Positions 20,447 to 31,520 of a stretch of 64,000 bases of DNA are shown piece by piece. The first letter of the stretch is position 1; each line of letters starts with the position of its first letter. Both the position numbers and the translations under genes were made by a program. Where the stretch lies: NCBI GenBank assembly GCA_001599935.1, contig BCIJ01000014.1, positions 453,116 through 517,115 of the forward strand, read 5' to 3'. The notes beneath the pieces are model-generated. The model ran no database searches, had not been told where the DNA came from, and worked only from the letters and a program-made list of their open reading frames with translations. This stretch comes from Holtermannia corniformis (taxonomy: Eukaryota > Basidiomycota > Tremellomycetes > Holtermanniales).

Positions 20447-20957
20447 CTACTTGTATCGCGCCTGGTAATCTGACATGTAGCAACTCAGACAGTACTTTAC
20501 GCGTTTGTGCGTGGCGTGATCCACTGTTCGGGTACTAGATGCGACCTGTGCATGGGCGCAACCGACGGTACCGTCAGAATAACGAGTGAAGCCATCGCTG
20601 AGAGTCTCTGTGATGTGTCAGCACAATAAGAAGGGCATCCGAGCTGCAGCGTCACTCACTGCCGACATCCGGGGCCAGTGGCAAAGCCCGGCATCCCTCG
20701 CACATTGGACCCACGGCGCCGTTCAGAGACTCCGAGCAACGAATACATTGATCCATGCTATCGTTGCAGCCGTCACAGATGCTCATCGAGGCATTCGCTA
20801 CCGGTTCTTGGCACTCGACACACTTGGGATGCAGCGTGCAGTTGTGGCAGCGCCGCAGGTTGTCATTGTACGAGAGGGCGAATCGTGACAGCTTGCTATC
20901 TGTGGCGGTGATAGTCCCTTCGCATTGGCTACAAGTAGCTACGTCATCTGAGGACAT
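20447..20957 (-). CDS. Cys-rich protein with seven CxxC pairs (zinc-ribbon-like array), 152 residues
   Basis: Exon 1 (20957-20660) and exon 2 (20607-20447) are joined across an intron with GTGAGT donor, GCTGAC branch and CACAG acceptor. The lengths give an exact frame and stop at TAG. CxxC pairs in order: CSQC, CHNC, CVEC, CDGC, CIRC, CEGC and, in exon 2, CLSC. Linkers are short (4-25 residues) between most pairs, so three tandem zinc ribbons or one compact zinc cluster are plausible. The protein starts MSSDDVATCSQCEG and has no signal peptide or membrane segment. I do not recognise a named family. The intron closing the frame supports a real gene; zinc binding is inferred. Confidence 0.62.
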
Positions 20958-21471
20958 GGCTGACTGGGTTTGACGGCGGGCACTGCAGACTCTTTAGCCG
21001 GATTCGCTGTGTTATTCGGACATCGGCAAGGCCATAACTCCTTTGTGAAACTTCGGGGACAGATTCGGGGTGCAACCGGGATGCAGTCGGGCTGCCCGTT
21101 ACATATGATTTGAAAGGAGGCCTTGTGGCGACCCTCTAGTAGACGAGTAGTTGGCAGCATCCAAGGCCCCATTTACGCAACAGCAGACTCATGTGTACGC
21201 CATAGCTCGGCTGCCGTCGTGTCGAAGGTGTTCCCGCCCACCCGCACCGGCAGACACGTGATGCATGGCGCAAGACGTGGCTCCAACAGGCCAACTCGTA
21301 GGCGACTGAAACGGAGCGCAGACAAAGAGGAGGAAGAAGGGGAGGATGGCGGGTGAACCTTTGAGCTTGCAGCCGTCTTCGATGATGGCGGAAAGACGAT
21401 TGAGCCAGTCTCGAAACTGTCCCTTTGGCGATTCTGGCGAAACTGCCAGAAATGCCAAAAGGCGGAGGCGG
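20958..21471. other. Intergenic
   Basis: About 510 bp. Short antisense frames (21173-21478) overlap each other in two phases and have no support. Nothing else was recognised; it should hold the promoter of the CxxC-array gene. Confidence 0.4.
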
Positions 21472-21825
21472 CTAGCAAGCTCCTAACGCCTCGCTATCAC
21501 TTGCTCTCCCGTCCAACGCTTTTCCGAGTAATCGCCGCCAGCCCCTCGTGAAGTAAACGCTTTTGGTGATTTCACTTGGCTTGTTATCATCCAACCGCGT
21601 ACAGGTCAACACGATGGTACCGTCGTCTTTGATGGACTTGCTATACAGCCAGTCTCCGTTTACACTGAGGCGTTCCTCCGCTGGTCCAACTTGTAGGAAA
21701 TCACCGGGTCCATCGGCCTCATCGTTAACAGTAGCACCACGATGATTTCTGATGAACGCTTCGATGTCGCGCAAAGCGTCTCGCTGTGTCTGTAACGGTA
21801 TGCTGTCTAGCGGTCCAGTGCTCAT
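21472..21825 (-). CDS. Small orphan protein, 117 residues
   Basis: Single-exon frame beginning MSTGPLDSIPLQTQRDALRD at 21825. It contains GDWLYSKSIKDDGTIVLTC and a basic stretch YFTRGWRRLLGKAL before the stop at 21472. An upstream in-frame start at 21894 (MAYIANSPKLL) is possible. It has no signal peptide, membrane segment or known motif. The mixed polar/hydrophobic pattern of the middle suggests a small beta-rich domain. It is one of several single-exon orphans clustered between CHK1 and MET2; function unknown. Confidence 0.45.
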   Translation of the reverse strand: MSTGPLDSIPLQTQRDALRDIEAFIRNHRGATVNDEADGPGDFLQVGPAEERLSVNGDWLYSKSIKDDGTIVLTCTRLDDNKPSEITKSVYFTRGWRRLLGKALDGRASDSEALGAC

Positions 21826-22182
21826 AATGACCGGTAGCTGACGGTGTTGAGTACCAACTACAAGAAGTTTGGGCGAGTTCGCTATATATGCCAAGGCCTT
21901 CGCGAGGGACCGTCGAATAAAAAGGAGGGTTGACGATGTTTAGGGCCTTCCTGGCGGTGGAAGGCAACATGACAGGAGCGTCATACATTGTGCTCTTGTC
22001 GTGCGGTCGTAACGTGGGACGCACAGCGGTGGAGGTCTGTGCGGGGTCGAAAAGGAAGAGCACGCCATCGCGTTCGGAATCCTGGGCGCTGACGTTTCGG
22101 CGACGTCGGATGGGATGAGGGAGAGATGCAGCTGTGCGGGGCCATTGCAATCAGCCGTCACTAACTGAGCAAGCTACATACC
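21826..22182. other. Intergenic, upstream of MET2
   Basis: About 360 bp between the divergent orphan (-) and MET2 (+). Frames on both strands here are short and mutually overlapping. No CACGTG box was seen, unlike upstream of MET10. Confidence 0.4.
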
Positions 22183-24136
22183 ATGCCACCGCGACCCCCA
22201 CTGCGAGCGCTGGCAACACCAGCCTCGACGTCAACTTTTGTGCACCCAAAACCGCACCTGGCTCAGCCTTATCACCTCTCACCTCCCGTCACCTTTGCTC
22301 AACCGGCTTTTGAGAACCCAACGCCGCCGAGACTTCCCATCCGCCGCCGGCCTGACTTTGCACCTGGCGGTTTTGGGCTCGGTGCACCGCCGAGGCCGAT
22401 CGACCGTAAGGGCAAGGGTAAAGAGCAAGTCCGGCAGCTTGAAGAGGCACTCGGTCAGATTGCTAAGGAGGAGAAACGGCAAGAGCTGGCGGTAGAGGGA
22501 AGTTCTGCCCAGGAAGAGGCCGAGGCATGCTACGTGGTCCGTGCTAAAGTCTGCGCGCATGCTTTTCATCGCACTGACGGATAATAGCCACCGCCGGCAA
22601 CACTCCATTTCGACTGCCATGACTTGCTCCCACTCCTCTACTCTTCCAATCCTCTGCAAGGCTACTCGATAGCGTACGAGACATGGGGCACACTCAACGC
22701 CGATGCCAGCAACGCCATCCTTCTACATACCGGCCTCAGTGCGTCATCTCACGTAGCGTCCAAAGGCAACGGCGTCGACGTCTCGACGTCTTCCAAGAAC
22801 GGGTGGTGGGAAGACTTTGTCGGACCTGGGAAATCGATTGATACCGACCGGTTCTTTGTCATCTGCACCAATGTGCTCGGCGGATGCTTTGGCTCAACAG
22901 GCCCCAGCAGTATTTATCCACCTGGCGACGGCACGACGCGCTGGGCGACTCGCTTCCCTCTGCTCAGCATCCATGACATGATGCGAGCGCAGCTCGGGTT
23001 GCTCGACGCTCTCGGTATCCAAAAGCTTTACGCCAGCGTCGGCGCGAGCATGGGCGGCATGCAGAGCTTGAGTTTAGCGTATCTTGCACCCGAAAGGGTC
23101 GGTCGCGTTGCCAGCATCAGTGCGACCGGTCGCAGTGGTCTTGGCGGCGTCGGTATGCGTTATGCTCAAAGAAGCGGTGGGTTCAGCCATCTCCCATCGA
23201 TGTAAGACTAACGCTGTACAGTGCTCATGTCGGATCCCAACTGGAACAGAGGATTCTACTACGACGGCATCCCGCCGCATTCCGGTATGAAGCTCGCGAG
23301 GCGTAAGTAGGATCCATTGAAACGATGAGCTGGGCTGACATCCTGCTATAGAGATTGCGACAATCACGTATCGCTCTGGACCAGAATGGGAGGAACGTTT
23401 TGGCCGGCGGATGCTGTCCGACACGGAGCAGGGTGATAAGCAGGGTGTGCCAAATTTGAGCCCAGACTTTCTCATCGAGACGTATCTTGACCATCAGGTT
23501 GGTTGGAGACACATCACGGCGGTCGACGCCCACGAGCGGTGTCTGTGCTCGTAATCTATGTTGGACCGTGCTGACCACTTTGAAGGGCGAGCGCTTCTGC
23601 CTCACGTATGACGCCAACTCCATGATCTACCTCTCCAAAGCGATGGACCTGTTTGATCTCACGGCGCCAGCGCTCAAGGCCCTCGCCAAACGCTTCAACG
23701 AAACGTACCCGGACCAACCTCGCTTCCCGCTCCCATCCGACCCACCCTCCGTTTCTGCCTCATCCGGATCCTGGCTCGGTTCGGAAACGCCTAACGCGCT
23801 CTCGGCACCCGAGAAGAAGGCGCGCTTCATCCCAACTTCACGCTCGCCGCACCTGCCTGAACTCGCAGAGGGGTTGCAGCGTCTCAAGGATATCCCGGCG
23901 CTAGTGCTGGGCGTGCAGAGCGACGTCCTCTTTCCAGTCGAGCAACAGCGGGAGCTAGCGGATGCGCTCAAGCTTGCGGGGAACAACAGCGTGACTTACT
24001 ATGAGCTTGGTGGCGTTTGGGGGTAAGTCTGCTCATGCTCTGTATTGGAGCTATGGCTGATGGCGTTGACAGACACGACACGTTCTTGCTCGACGTGCAG
24101 AATGTCGGTGGTGCGATCCGAGGCTTCTTGCATTGA
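22183..24136 (+). CDS. MET2: Homoserine O-acetyltransferase
   Basis: The catalytic domain begins [20 protein letters not shown] and continues with [15 protein letters not shown] and [15 protein letters not shown]. The nucleophile elbow GASMGGMQ lies near 23043. GVQSDVLFP carries the acid and HDTFLLD, after an intron near 24023-24070, carries the catalytic His. Four or five introns are needed, the first at about 22534-22587. It acetylates homoserine with acetyl-CoA for methionine synthesis. The N-terminal 110 or so residues ([18 protein letters not shown] ...) are a Pro-rich extension followed by a charged helix, not part of the alpha/beta-hydrolase fold. A targeting role is possible but unproven. 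It ends at TGA 24134-24136. Confidence 0.92.
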
Positions 24137-24579
24137 GCGTCTTGGGAATTATGATTCTCCACGCAGCTTTTCCAACCAGGGGCGCTATGCAAGTCACCGT
24201 TGTCATTGCTGCACTGCAAATCCTTCATCGAGACTGCGGAGTCCAGAGCACGAACAACGTCCTGCATCCTTCGTACAATGGCTTCTTGCCTCCATCGCCA
24301 ACACACCACATGACAGATGAGTACGACTGACTAGTAACCCGCACCGATCGAGGGCATGTCCTCCACAGCGTCAAAGTCCCTGGCCGACACTGTCCTCGAG
24401 AGCAAGGTCGGGAGAGTCGGCTACGGTCTCGTTGGCTGTCCCCGGCTGACAATCTATGCGTGTGTGGAGAGTGCTTAGATCACCGGATGCGCAACAGTTT
24501 CAACCAGACGCCACTCGTGAATGGCAACAACTAACGGATGGGATACATTATACAGTGTTGTCTAGCATGCTACATGTCG
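24137..24579. other. Convergent intergenic, MET2 / membrane protein A
   Basis: About 440 bp between convergent genes. Only short shadow frames are seen. No RNA gene or repeat was recognised. Confidence 0.4.
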
Positions 24580-25501
24580 TTACTTTCCTGCGAATCTGCT
24601 TGTGGCAGCTGCTGGCGACGACGCGGGAAGAGATGTTGTGGATGGGACATCGTCGCCCAGCACCCGATAACCCTGCTTGGGCTCGTAAACCGGTGTTCGA
24701 GCCGTACTGGTACTCAAGCTCGTCTGCGCAGACGAGACAGGCGTCGATGACTGTCCGAGATCCGCGACAGCCTCCTCGTACGCTGGTAGCTCGGCTGCCG
24801 CCCAGCCCGGTTGCGTTGCAGGCTGTACCGGCACCGGCCGTCCGGTGATTGCATCTGGCCCCGTTACTTGAACCTCGATCAACTCTTGCTTTTCGACGTC
24901 GAGATTGATGAGTGGGTTGACGCCATACCGCCACGGCGTGCCAAGCACCAGCCGAGCCTTAGCGTGCACGAGAAGAACGAGAAGAACGAGTTGGAGAATG
25001 AGGAGGAAGAGGTGGGCTAGGGAGAAGACGCTCGCGCTGATAGCAATTCGGCACTCGTTGCGGGTAGAGCTTTGAGAAGGGCAGATCTCGATTGCCGTGA
25101 AGACGGTTGTCAGAAGTCCAGTAGCTGCAGCACGACTCAGTATCAAGCATGATCAGACAAACTCTGACGTACCAACGCCTAGCAAAGACTGTATCGAGAC
25201 GTAGACAAGCTCCAAGCCAGATTGGTTCCACACCGAGTCATTCTTTTCCTGGACGCTCTTTGTGATCCTGTGCGCTGGGTCAGCACATGCAGCGAATCCA
25301 CCACAAAATTACGCACGTCGCAGGGACATAGAGCAGCCAGACGCCGATCGCACCCATGTTTGCATACGAAATCGCCGACATGCCCGATACCAGTGCATTG
25401 GCGACGATGGAGTATGTGATGAGGGCTGCGCTGACCCCGAACGCGGTGTAACGAGCGATGCGCAGAGTCCGCGGCTTACATGGCATTGTTGGAGTTGACA
25501 T
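24580..25501 (-). CDS. Four-helix membrane protein A (tandem paralog)
   Basis: Exon 1 begins at 25501 (MSTPTMPCKPRTLRIARY). TM1 is FGVSAALITYSIVANALV and TM2 is MGAIGVWLLYVPAT. An intron (phase 2) leads to ITKSVQEKNDSVWNQSGLEL and TM3. A second intron (phase 1) leads to TGLLTTVFTAIEIC and a strong TM4 (FLLILQLVLLVLLVHA). Next comes GTPWRYGVNPLINL, then a cytosolic-looking tail with AAAELPAYEEA and Ser/Thr/Ala-rich sequence, ending at 24580. The topology resembles MARVEL-type four-helix proteins, but I cannot assign a family. The gene at 26294-27103 is a paralog with both introns in the same places and phases. Confidence 0.7.
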
Positions 25502-26293
25502 GGTGGAGAGTAAGTGCAAGGACGGCGTCGCTAGGGCACGTAGGGATGTGTACAAACGAGTTGCAACAGTGTCGGTGGCACGTATGTAACAAGCGACGTC
25601 GATGGCGATGATGCATATGTCTTACCCATCTTTGTGCTCAGGGAGAGTCAAGCTTGATGACCCTGAGTTGCGTGGCACAGACGCTAAGCTACTCCAGCAA
25701 ACGCCACTTTCGGCAAATCAGCAACCCGCAAGACGATCACCATATGCTTGTGATGGGTAGCGTTGCACTGGTACGGTCTCCATGATGCAGGACGGAATGC
25801 TTGTGGAAGCGCCGAGTCTCTAGTGCCTCCGGTGTGATCGGCATAACGCATGGCCGTTGGCGACGAACCGGAATTCCCCAGGAGGGCCGTGCGGAAGCTA
25901 TGCTGGGCAGGGCGTCAGACTGTATCCGTATCGAAATTGAGCTCACTCTTGTGTCTGTACCAGGTCGGTTGAAGCCTGGGATAGTCGCCCCTCTCGCTCG
26001 AACGGGGACCACATGATTTTCCGGCGACCTTGTGAGCCATCTCCAAAGACCCGGGGTCCTTTCCGTGGTGCCCGTAGCGCGATACAGCACGTCCACGAAG
26101 CCGTGTGATCCGGCGGACAGAGCACCGTCAGCTGATGTCAACCCAACACATAGGAGGTCGGCCCTTGATGATCGGTAGCGATAGCGCGCAGCTGGGCTTG
26201 CCCTGGGTTTCTTGTTCGTCATCCACGAAACGAGTGCATGCATTCAGACAAGTGGAATCGCTACAGCTGATTGATTCGATGAGAGCGTCTACT
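25502..26293. other. Intergenic between tandem membrane-protein paralogs
   Basis: About 790 bp. A 168-codon antisense frame (25737-26243) is present but Arg/Ser/Pro-rich, without homology, and overlapped by other frames. I treat it as chance. No other element was seen. Confidence 0.4.
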
Positions 26294-27103
26294 TTACAGC
26301 ACCAAGTGCAGACTCTGGCGTGCCTCTGGCTGGGCCTGCTTTGGCCTATACACTGGTGCAGGTGGTCCTCGCCCCGTATCATCGTACCCCGGCAACTCAA
26401 CGTTTGCCCATTCCACCTGGTTGTCGATTGGTACTTCCGGTAGGTACGGCACTGGTAACGGTGCATTGACAGATACAAGCTCGTGTTTGTGCTCCGACAA
26501 CTCCAAGAGGGTGTTGATCGGGAATTTCCACGGTGAGCCCGATATGAATCGACTCTTGGCACGGACGACGCGGACGAGGATCCAAAGATGTGTAGCGAGG
26601 AGGAGTGTGTGCAGTCCGCTGAAGATGACGGCTGTGATGTTGTATGGGTGGCGACGCGTAGCTGTCGAGTGTGGTGTGCCGGCGTCTACCACCGCGCGGA
26701 AGGTTGTGACCGCTGTGACCGCTTGGCGCATCGAGTGAGCGGGCGCAACGCTAGGAGACTTCCCCGCTCACCAGCGAAAAGAATGAGCTGAAAGAAGAGG
26801 TAAACGACTTCAATACCCGCTTGGTTCCATAAAGTTTCTATGTCTTCGCGCACGCTTTTCACAATGCTGCCAGCGTCATCAGCCGATGATCAATGATTTC
26901 AAGGACGGAACGAGGACTAACCAGGCCGGAGCATATACAAGCCACAAAATGATAGACCCCACCACGATTGCCGCTTCCGACATAGTTCTGGCACCCAACG
27001 CACAAAAGACGACGGCGAGCACCATCAACAGCCCGCTAGCCCCAAATGCCGCATAACGAGTGTGTTTGAGTGATAGCCCTACTGTCATATCTTGCTGGCT
27101 CAT
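26294..27103 (-). CDS. Four-helix membrane protein B (tandem paralog)
   Basis: Exon 1 starts at 27103 (MSQQDMTVGLSLKHTRYAAF). TM1 is FGASGLLMVLAVVFCALGA and TM2 is VVGSIILWLVYAPA. After a phase-2 intron comes IVKSVREDIETLWNQAGIEV and TM3. After a phase-1 intron comes AVTAVTTFRAVVDAG and TM4 (HTLLLATHLWILVRVV). Then GSPWKFPINTLLEL and a tail with WANVELPGYDDT. Compared with protein A, the pairs LWNQAGIEV/VWNQSGLEL, G[ST]PW[KR][FY] and ELPxY[ED][ED] are shared, as are both intron positions and phases. This shows tandem duplication. The LPxY-acidic tail resembles a WW/Rsp5-type docking motif; that role is inference. Confidence 0.7.
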
Positions 27104-27897
27104 CCATATCCTGCCGGCAAAAAGGGCGCACTTTGTATACTATCGCATGCGTCTGCTGGCCTTCGTTCCAGGTGCACCAGCGGCACTAGCGCAGGTGGAG
27201 GTTCGTGCTGAACTAGCATTACCCCTCCTGCACCATCCTTTGGACCCGTGCGCACATGGTGGAATGCACGCTGGCTACCCTCAATGTGAAGCGGAAGCAC
27301 AAGGCGGGGCGCGCTTGTGCTCTAGGAGCACTCAAAGCACAGCCTAGAGGCGGTCACTCTCCCGCGCATGTTCTACACCTTACCACGGCAACGTGGTGAG
27401 GACCAGTCTCTCTGCACTCCGGGACATCTTCTGCACCGAGACCGACAGATCCAAATTGATCGCACAGGCAAGGGAAGAGAGGGGCATGTGAGGGGCGTTG
27501 TGGGTCCAGCACCGGTCCGATCATACCGATCCCGAACGTTGATCGTCCATCGATAGGCTGGGTTGAATCTGCAGTGGCTCGAGAGTTTTCCCAGAGCACA
27601 GCAAGAAACTTTACGACATAGCCCACAAGCAACGTCATTTCAAGGAGGTTTTCACGTCGGGTGACATCATGCGTTTCTCGCTGAGTGTTCACTCGTCGGC
27701 CCGCTTCCGACCGCGGCCTGGTCGGGAAACGATTTGGTCTCCAGCGCCAAGCCAGCACACGGACGTTATTGGGCTTGCGTCCACACATTGTAGCTCGGCT
27801 CCAATTTTGCTCGGCTCCGACCGGAGGCTACCGCCCAGCGAGACGGAGAAGACTTGCCTAGACGTCTTGCGATACATACAACATTGTGACTAGTGCT
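27104..27897. other. Intergenic between membrane protein B and KU80 3' end
   Basis: About 790 bp. Frames here (for example 27354-27788, -) are Arg-rich, overlap in several phases and show no family features. No tRNA B-box or repeat array was recognised. It is one of the emptier stretches in the window. Confidence 0.4.
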
Positions 27898-30800
27898 TCA
27901 CTCGTCGTCGTCGTCCATGTCATCCTCGAGTGCCAACCGCGCCTCCTCGTCGCTGATCGCGCTGACTTTGGCACCGGCCTTTTCAAAGTCTGCGCGTGGT
28001 CAGTACAACATGGCGAGGATCGCAGACGACGTACGCTGCCAAAAGTCGCGGTGCTTGACGTTCTTGTCGTTGATGTACTTTTCAAACTCTGCCACGAACC
28101 TGCGAGCCGTCAAAGACATATTCCATCGGGGTCAGTACTACACTGACTCGTTGTACGTCTCGACCTCCTCATACTGTCGAAGCTCAGATCAGCAGTTCCT
28201 GACGTGGGTGACTCGACATACCCGCTTGGCAACGTCCTTCATCTGCTCCAAGCATTGTAGCGCAAGCCCAAAGGCTGAAGTCGAGAACGATGCGGCGATG
28301 TTCTCCTTGACGACCTCGCCAAGATCTAATATCTACGAGACGTGAACTACGCCTCGGTGCGATGGTATGGCGATCACTCACCGACTTGCGCAACAGAATA
28401 TCACCCTCCGCATTCGTAATCCTCTCAAAGTCCTCTAGCGGATTTTCGTTACTGATGATCCTACCGTGTTTGGGTTTGACAACAGGCATCTCCTCATCGG
28501 CATCCATCGGTTTGTCATTGTCGCCCTCTGCGCTGGGCTTCTCCTCTTCCTCGCTGTGGATCTCTTGCGGGAGACCAGAAGATCCCTCGTACGTTGACCG
28601 AGGGTTACGCTTGACAGGTGTGGCAGATTTGGGCGTTGACGGTTTCTGCATAGCAGCCTCTTCGCCCTTATTGCCAAGGATGGCGTCAATGTCGATGCTG
28701 CGAGGTGTCAGACAGCGGTCCATTCGTGTAGGCGAATGACGCACAAGCCTTCATCTGGCGCAATCCCACTTTTGTCAACCTTGCGTGCGGGTTTCGGCGG
28801 AACGATCTTGATATTGAGCGCGTCTTTGAGCTTGTCAATCGTCGTTTGACTCTTTTCCAGCACCGCTTCGGGCGTCTCAAAGTACTTGATGATGGCAGGA
28901 TGTGGTGGTGGCGTTGGGTCAGCTTCGAGGTCGATGCTGATCGCGTTATGGAAGATGGCCTCGTTGACGCGATGAATGACAGGGTTGTAAGACTTGCTGA
29001 CATCGAACCAAGGCTCGGGCTCCCTGCGAGTCATCAGAGGGCATTGCAAACTGTTGTAGCCAAGACCAACCCGCTTGGCCCCGGTACATCTTCCAGATCC
29101 ATGCTCTTGACCAGGTCTTCCATCAGATCGCACTGCTCGCTCGTCGGCAGTAGCGGGTGATCGTCCAACACCTTGCCTGAAGTCGTTTTAACAGTGTCAA
29201 GCGAGCGAAAGTAAAAGTTGTGCTCGTCCTCGGCAAACGGCAACTACTTGAATCAGCTCCAACACGCTGATGCACACACGCACCTGGACCCAAAACATGT
29301 ACTCGAGCGGCCTTTCTGGATCACTATCGTCCGTCTCGGGGAACAAGACGCCGATCCTGGGCGCCGAATTGTCCTTGTTGACCCAACGTACGAGCGCACA
29401 GTACTCTCGAATCTTCAAGGCATGGACAAAGGATGAAAGCTGGATCTGAGCGCGCGGGTTCTGCATGTCGGGCCAGATGAACTGGACTTCGCCCATGAAC
29501 AGGTGGCGTTTCACCTGTTGCGTGAGCTGAACGTCGTGAAGAAACCGAGTCAACGGACCGAAGCAGCCGGGAAGAAGTTGAGGACCTCGATGCCCTTGTG
29601 CGTTGTCATTGGTTCAAACAGGCCATCTTCCATCGGGATCCAAGTCGATCCAAAGCGGTACGCTTTCACGAGGTCCTCCTTTTCGACAACCTCGTACTGA
29701 TTTTCATCGACCTTTGCTCCTTCTTGGTCCTCCTCATCCAGACCGGCTTGGCGGGTCGATGCGGCCTCAATGATGGTCCTCAAGGAAGTGCCGTTGGCCT
29801 GCGTTTGCGAAGCCGGTTCGGATGTTTGAACTGGATCGCGCCGGATGACATACTGCTGATACGCCTTGACTTCGGCCGAGTACCGATGCTCAGGATCAAC
29901 CATCTCCCTCTTCTGCGGGACTTGACCCGTCGAAAAGCTCTGGCTCCCACTCGCATACGACGCCGCAGGGTTCACCTGGCTCTCCGTAGGCTTCAGACTC
30001 TGACTCTGACTCTGCGATGCCGCACCGTCCCTCTGGTAGTACTCTGGCTTGAATCGCGGTGTAGGCTGCTGATCAAGTGCAGGCTTCCACGCCTTTTTCG
30101 TCGATTTCGCTTTCGCGTGGCTGGTCGCTTTCGAGTAGCGCACGGGGATCGAGACAAACTCGTGCTCGTCAACGTTGACGGATCCAATGGTGATTGCCGT
30201 CGTACTGAGTGTTGATGCGACAGAGTGGGGATGCGGGAGACGCGAGACGTGCAGGGCGCGCGCGAGCGTTCCAAGCGAGGGCAGGTATGCAGGCTGGTCC
30301 TCGCCGAAACTCTCGGACAGGTTGGTGCAGAATGCACGCCAGAATTTCTCACTCAGCCGCTGTCGGGTGTCAGTCAACTGCAACCCGTCAGGCAAGTCTC
30401 AACTCGACTGACCTTGTTGCGCGTCTTGGTCTTGTCGACTGCCTCGTGAGGTGGTTGGAACTCAGCCCCGCTGCAAGACATCAACTGCGTTCCCTGCCAT
30501 TTCCATTTCCTGACATTACGAAGAGCTTGACACCCTTTTCTGCCAAACGTTCAATAACATCGCCATACTGGTCCTGCTCGAAGGCTGATTCGCCTATGCT
30601 CCCGGTGCGTCAGCACCGGCCCGCTACGACACCAAGCGCACGTACCGTCGGTAATCAGGTAAATCTCCAGAAACCAGCTCTTGGTATTCTTGTGTACATT
30701 GATCATATCCAGCGCTACCACGAGTGCCGAGACGGCTGCACGCCAGGATCGACATCAACCCGGCACTGGCCAGCTCGCAATCCCACACTCACGATTCCCT

Positions 30801-31337
30801 TCGGCGTTACCGACGTCAAGGTTCATCAACTCCTCCATCATGCTCGCCTTGGCCGTCTGGATGGCAACGTTGCTGACAATGTGCGAGTAGGGCTGGTCTG
30901 GGTCACTGTCATCGGTTTGGCCGTGTTCGGTCCGCCATGCGTGGTTGGCTTGATTATCCGTTTCGTCTGGGTTCGTGAGCTTGTAGAACTGTTGGAGACG
31001 AGTGTGACGTACCACAGCCAAATGTCAAGAGACCAACATGCTCCGTCTTGCGACCCGACATGATCTATCATACCACGTCAGCTCCAGCCAAGCCGCTCAT
31101 GAAGAATGTTGATGCCCCACCATCAGAGCGTTTGCCGGGAAAAAGAGACCGCTAGCTGAACCCTCAGCAGTCAAGACATACCTTGGTGTCCATCTTGCGC
31201 GCGACATACTCCTTGGCCCAATCGAGCTTACTCTTCGTCTGGCCTGTATCGGGGTCTTGTCGCTCTTGAGCCATGGACGGCGAGACATCGAGTGCAAAGA
31301 CAGAGACGGTGTAGCCTGCGCGCTCTGGCACTGCCAT
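27898..31337 (-). CDS. KU80: Ku80, DNA end-binding subunit of NHEJ
   Basis: Starts MAVPERAGYTVSVFALDVSP at 31337, the vWA-domain first strand. After an intron comes IMSGRKTEHVGLLTFG, then VVALDMINVHKNTKSWFLEI, the canonical Ku80 order. The large exon 30395-29550 covers the transition to the beta-barrel. Later exons carry VQLTQQVKRHLFMGEVQFIW, ALKIREYCALVRWV, LPTSEQCDLMEDLV and PAIIKYFETPEAV. The C-terminal part has EFEKYINDKNV and ends in an acidic tail EDDMDDDDE at 27898. An insertion rich in Gln/Ser (SQSQSQSLKPTESQ) lies near 30000. More than ten short introns are needed. With Ku70 it binds broken ends and telomeres. Start and stop are firm; some internal exon edges are approximate. Confidence 0.9.
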
Positions 31338-31520
31338 CTCGACTTGAGGTGCAATGATTGAGCGGATGGGCGAGATGAGTGTGTAAGGAACGGTCGGTTT
31401 CATGTGAGGGCAGGTGGCAAGATCCGACTTGAAAGATTCCACATGAACAGCCTGATGCAATGCGATGCGTGATATACATGTACAGATGCTGCTCTACACC
31501 TTGACAGATGCCCTTGGGTC

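Noticed and set aside
25737..26243. 168-codon minus-strand frame between the two membrane-protein paralogs
   Set aside because: Arg/Ser/Pro-rich, no homology, overlapped by other frames, and no splice or family support; best explained as chance.
27354..27788. 144-codon minus-strand frame in the KU80 downstream spacer
   Set aside because: Composition is Arg-rich and irregular, other frames overlap, and no motif is visible.
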